Of a DNA stretch of 17,754 nt, positions 17,729 through 17,754 are shown in pieces (positions within the stretch are counted from its first letter, which is position 1; the number at the start of each line of letters is the position of its first letter). The notes under the pieces were generated by a model that saw only the letters and a list, made by a program, of their open reading frames with translations, was not told the origin of the DNA and did no database searches. Made by a program: the position numbers and the translations under genes. This stretch comes from Byssothecium circinans (Eukaryota > Ascomycota > Dothideomycetes > Pleosporales > Massarinaceae): positions 1,184,501-1,202,254 of the forward strand of contig ML976977.1 of assembly GCA_010015675.1 (NCBI GenBank), read 5' to 3'.

Positions 17729-17754
17729 CCGAACATCCGACGCGTCAAAACTCC

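Noticed and set aside
1..17754. tRNA, rRNA, CRISPR array or complete transposon
   Set aside because: No GTTCRANNC-type B box with a matching cloverleaf, no spaced identical repeats, and no transposase or reverse transcriptase motifs were seen by eye. A tRNAscan-SE or RepeatMasker run would settle this.

Overview
The window is a stretch of filamentous-ascomycete (Pezizomycotina) nuclear DNA. This is inferred from three long conserved protein genes, eight short introns (45-61 nt) with GT..AG ends and CTAAC/CTGAC/CTAAT-type branch sites, and orthologues typical of Pezizomycotina. A Dothideomycete is a plausible guess, but the class cannot be fixed by eye. No bacterial, organellar or viral genes were seen.

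Layout. Positions 1-782 are AT-rich non-coding DNA with a short tandem direct repeat at the left edge. Positions 783-5313 (minus) hold a three-exon gene for a 1477-residue DEVH-box RNA helicase of the DHX29 / yeast YLR419W / fission yeast Ucp12 type. A divergent promoter of about 400 bp follows. Positions 5710-14005 (plus) hold the six-exon GCN1 gene (2680 residues). After 720 bp of intergenic DNA, positions 14726-16130 (plus) hold the two-exon HFI1/ADA1 gene (447 residues), a SAGA histone-fold subunit. The last 1.6 kb has no recognised gene. It contains a doubtful 86-residue minus-strand ORF, some small inverted repeats and, at the extreme right, a leader-like stretch with a 26-codon hydrophobic ORF.

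How the genes relate. All three products touch gene expression under nutrient control. Gcn1, with Gcn20, carries the uncharged-tRNA signal on stalled ribosomes to the kinase Gcn2. SAGA, which needs Hfi1, is a co-activator for Gcn4-type activators. DHX29-type helicases act on mRNA with the small ribosomal subunit during scanning. This may be a chance neighbourhood of housekeeping genes; nothing in the sequence proves co-regulation.

No new multi-gene system was found. The best leads are regulatory: an upstream ORF whose stop codon overlaps the GCN1 start, a strong pair of palindromes upstream of HFI1, and a spaced inverted repeat beside a TATA-like box in the helicase/GCN1 divergent promoter.
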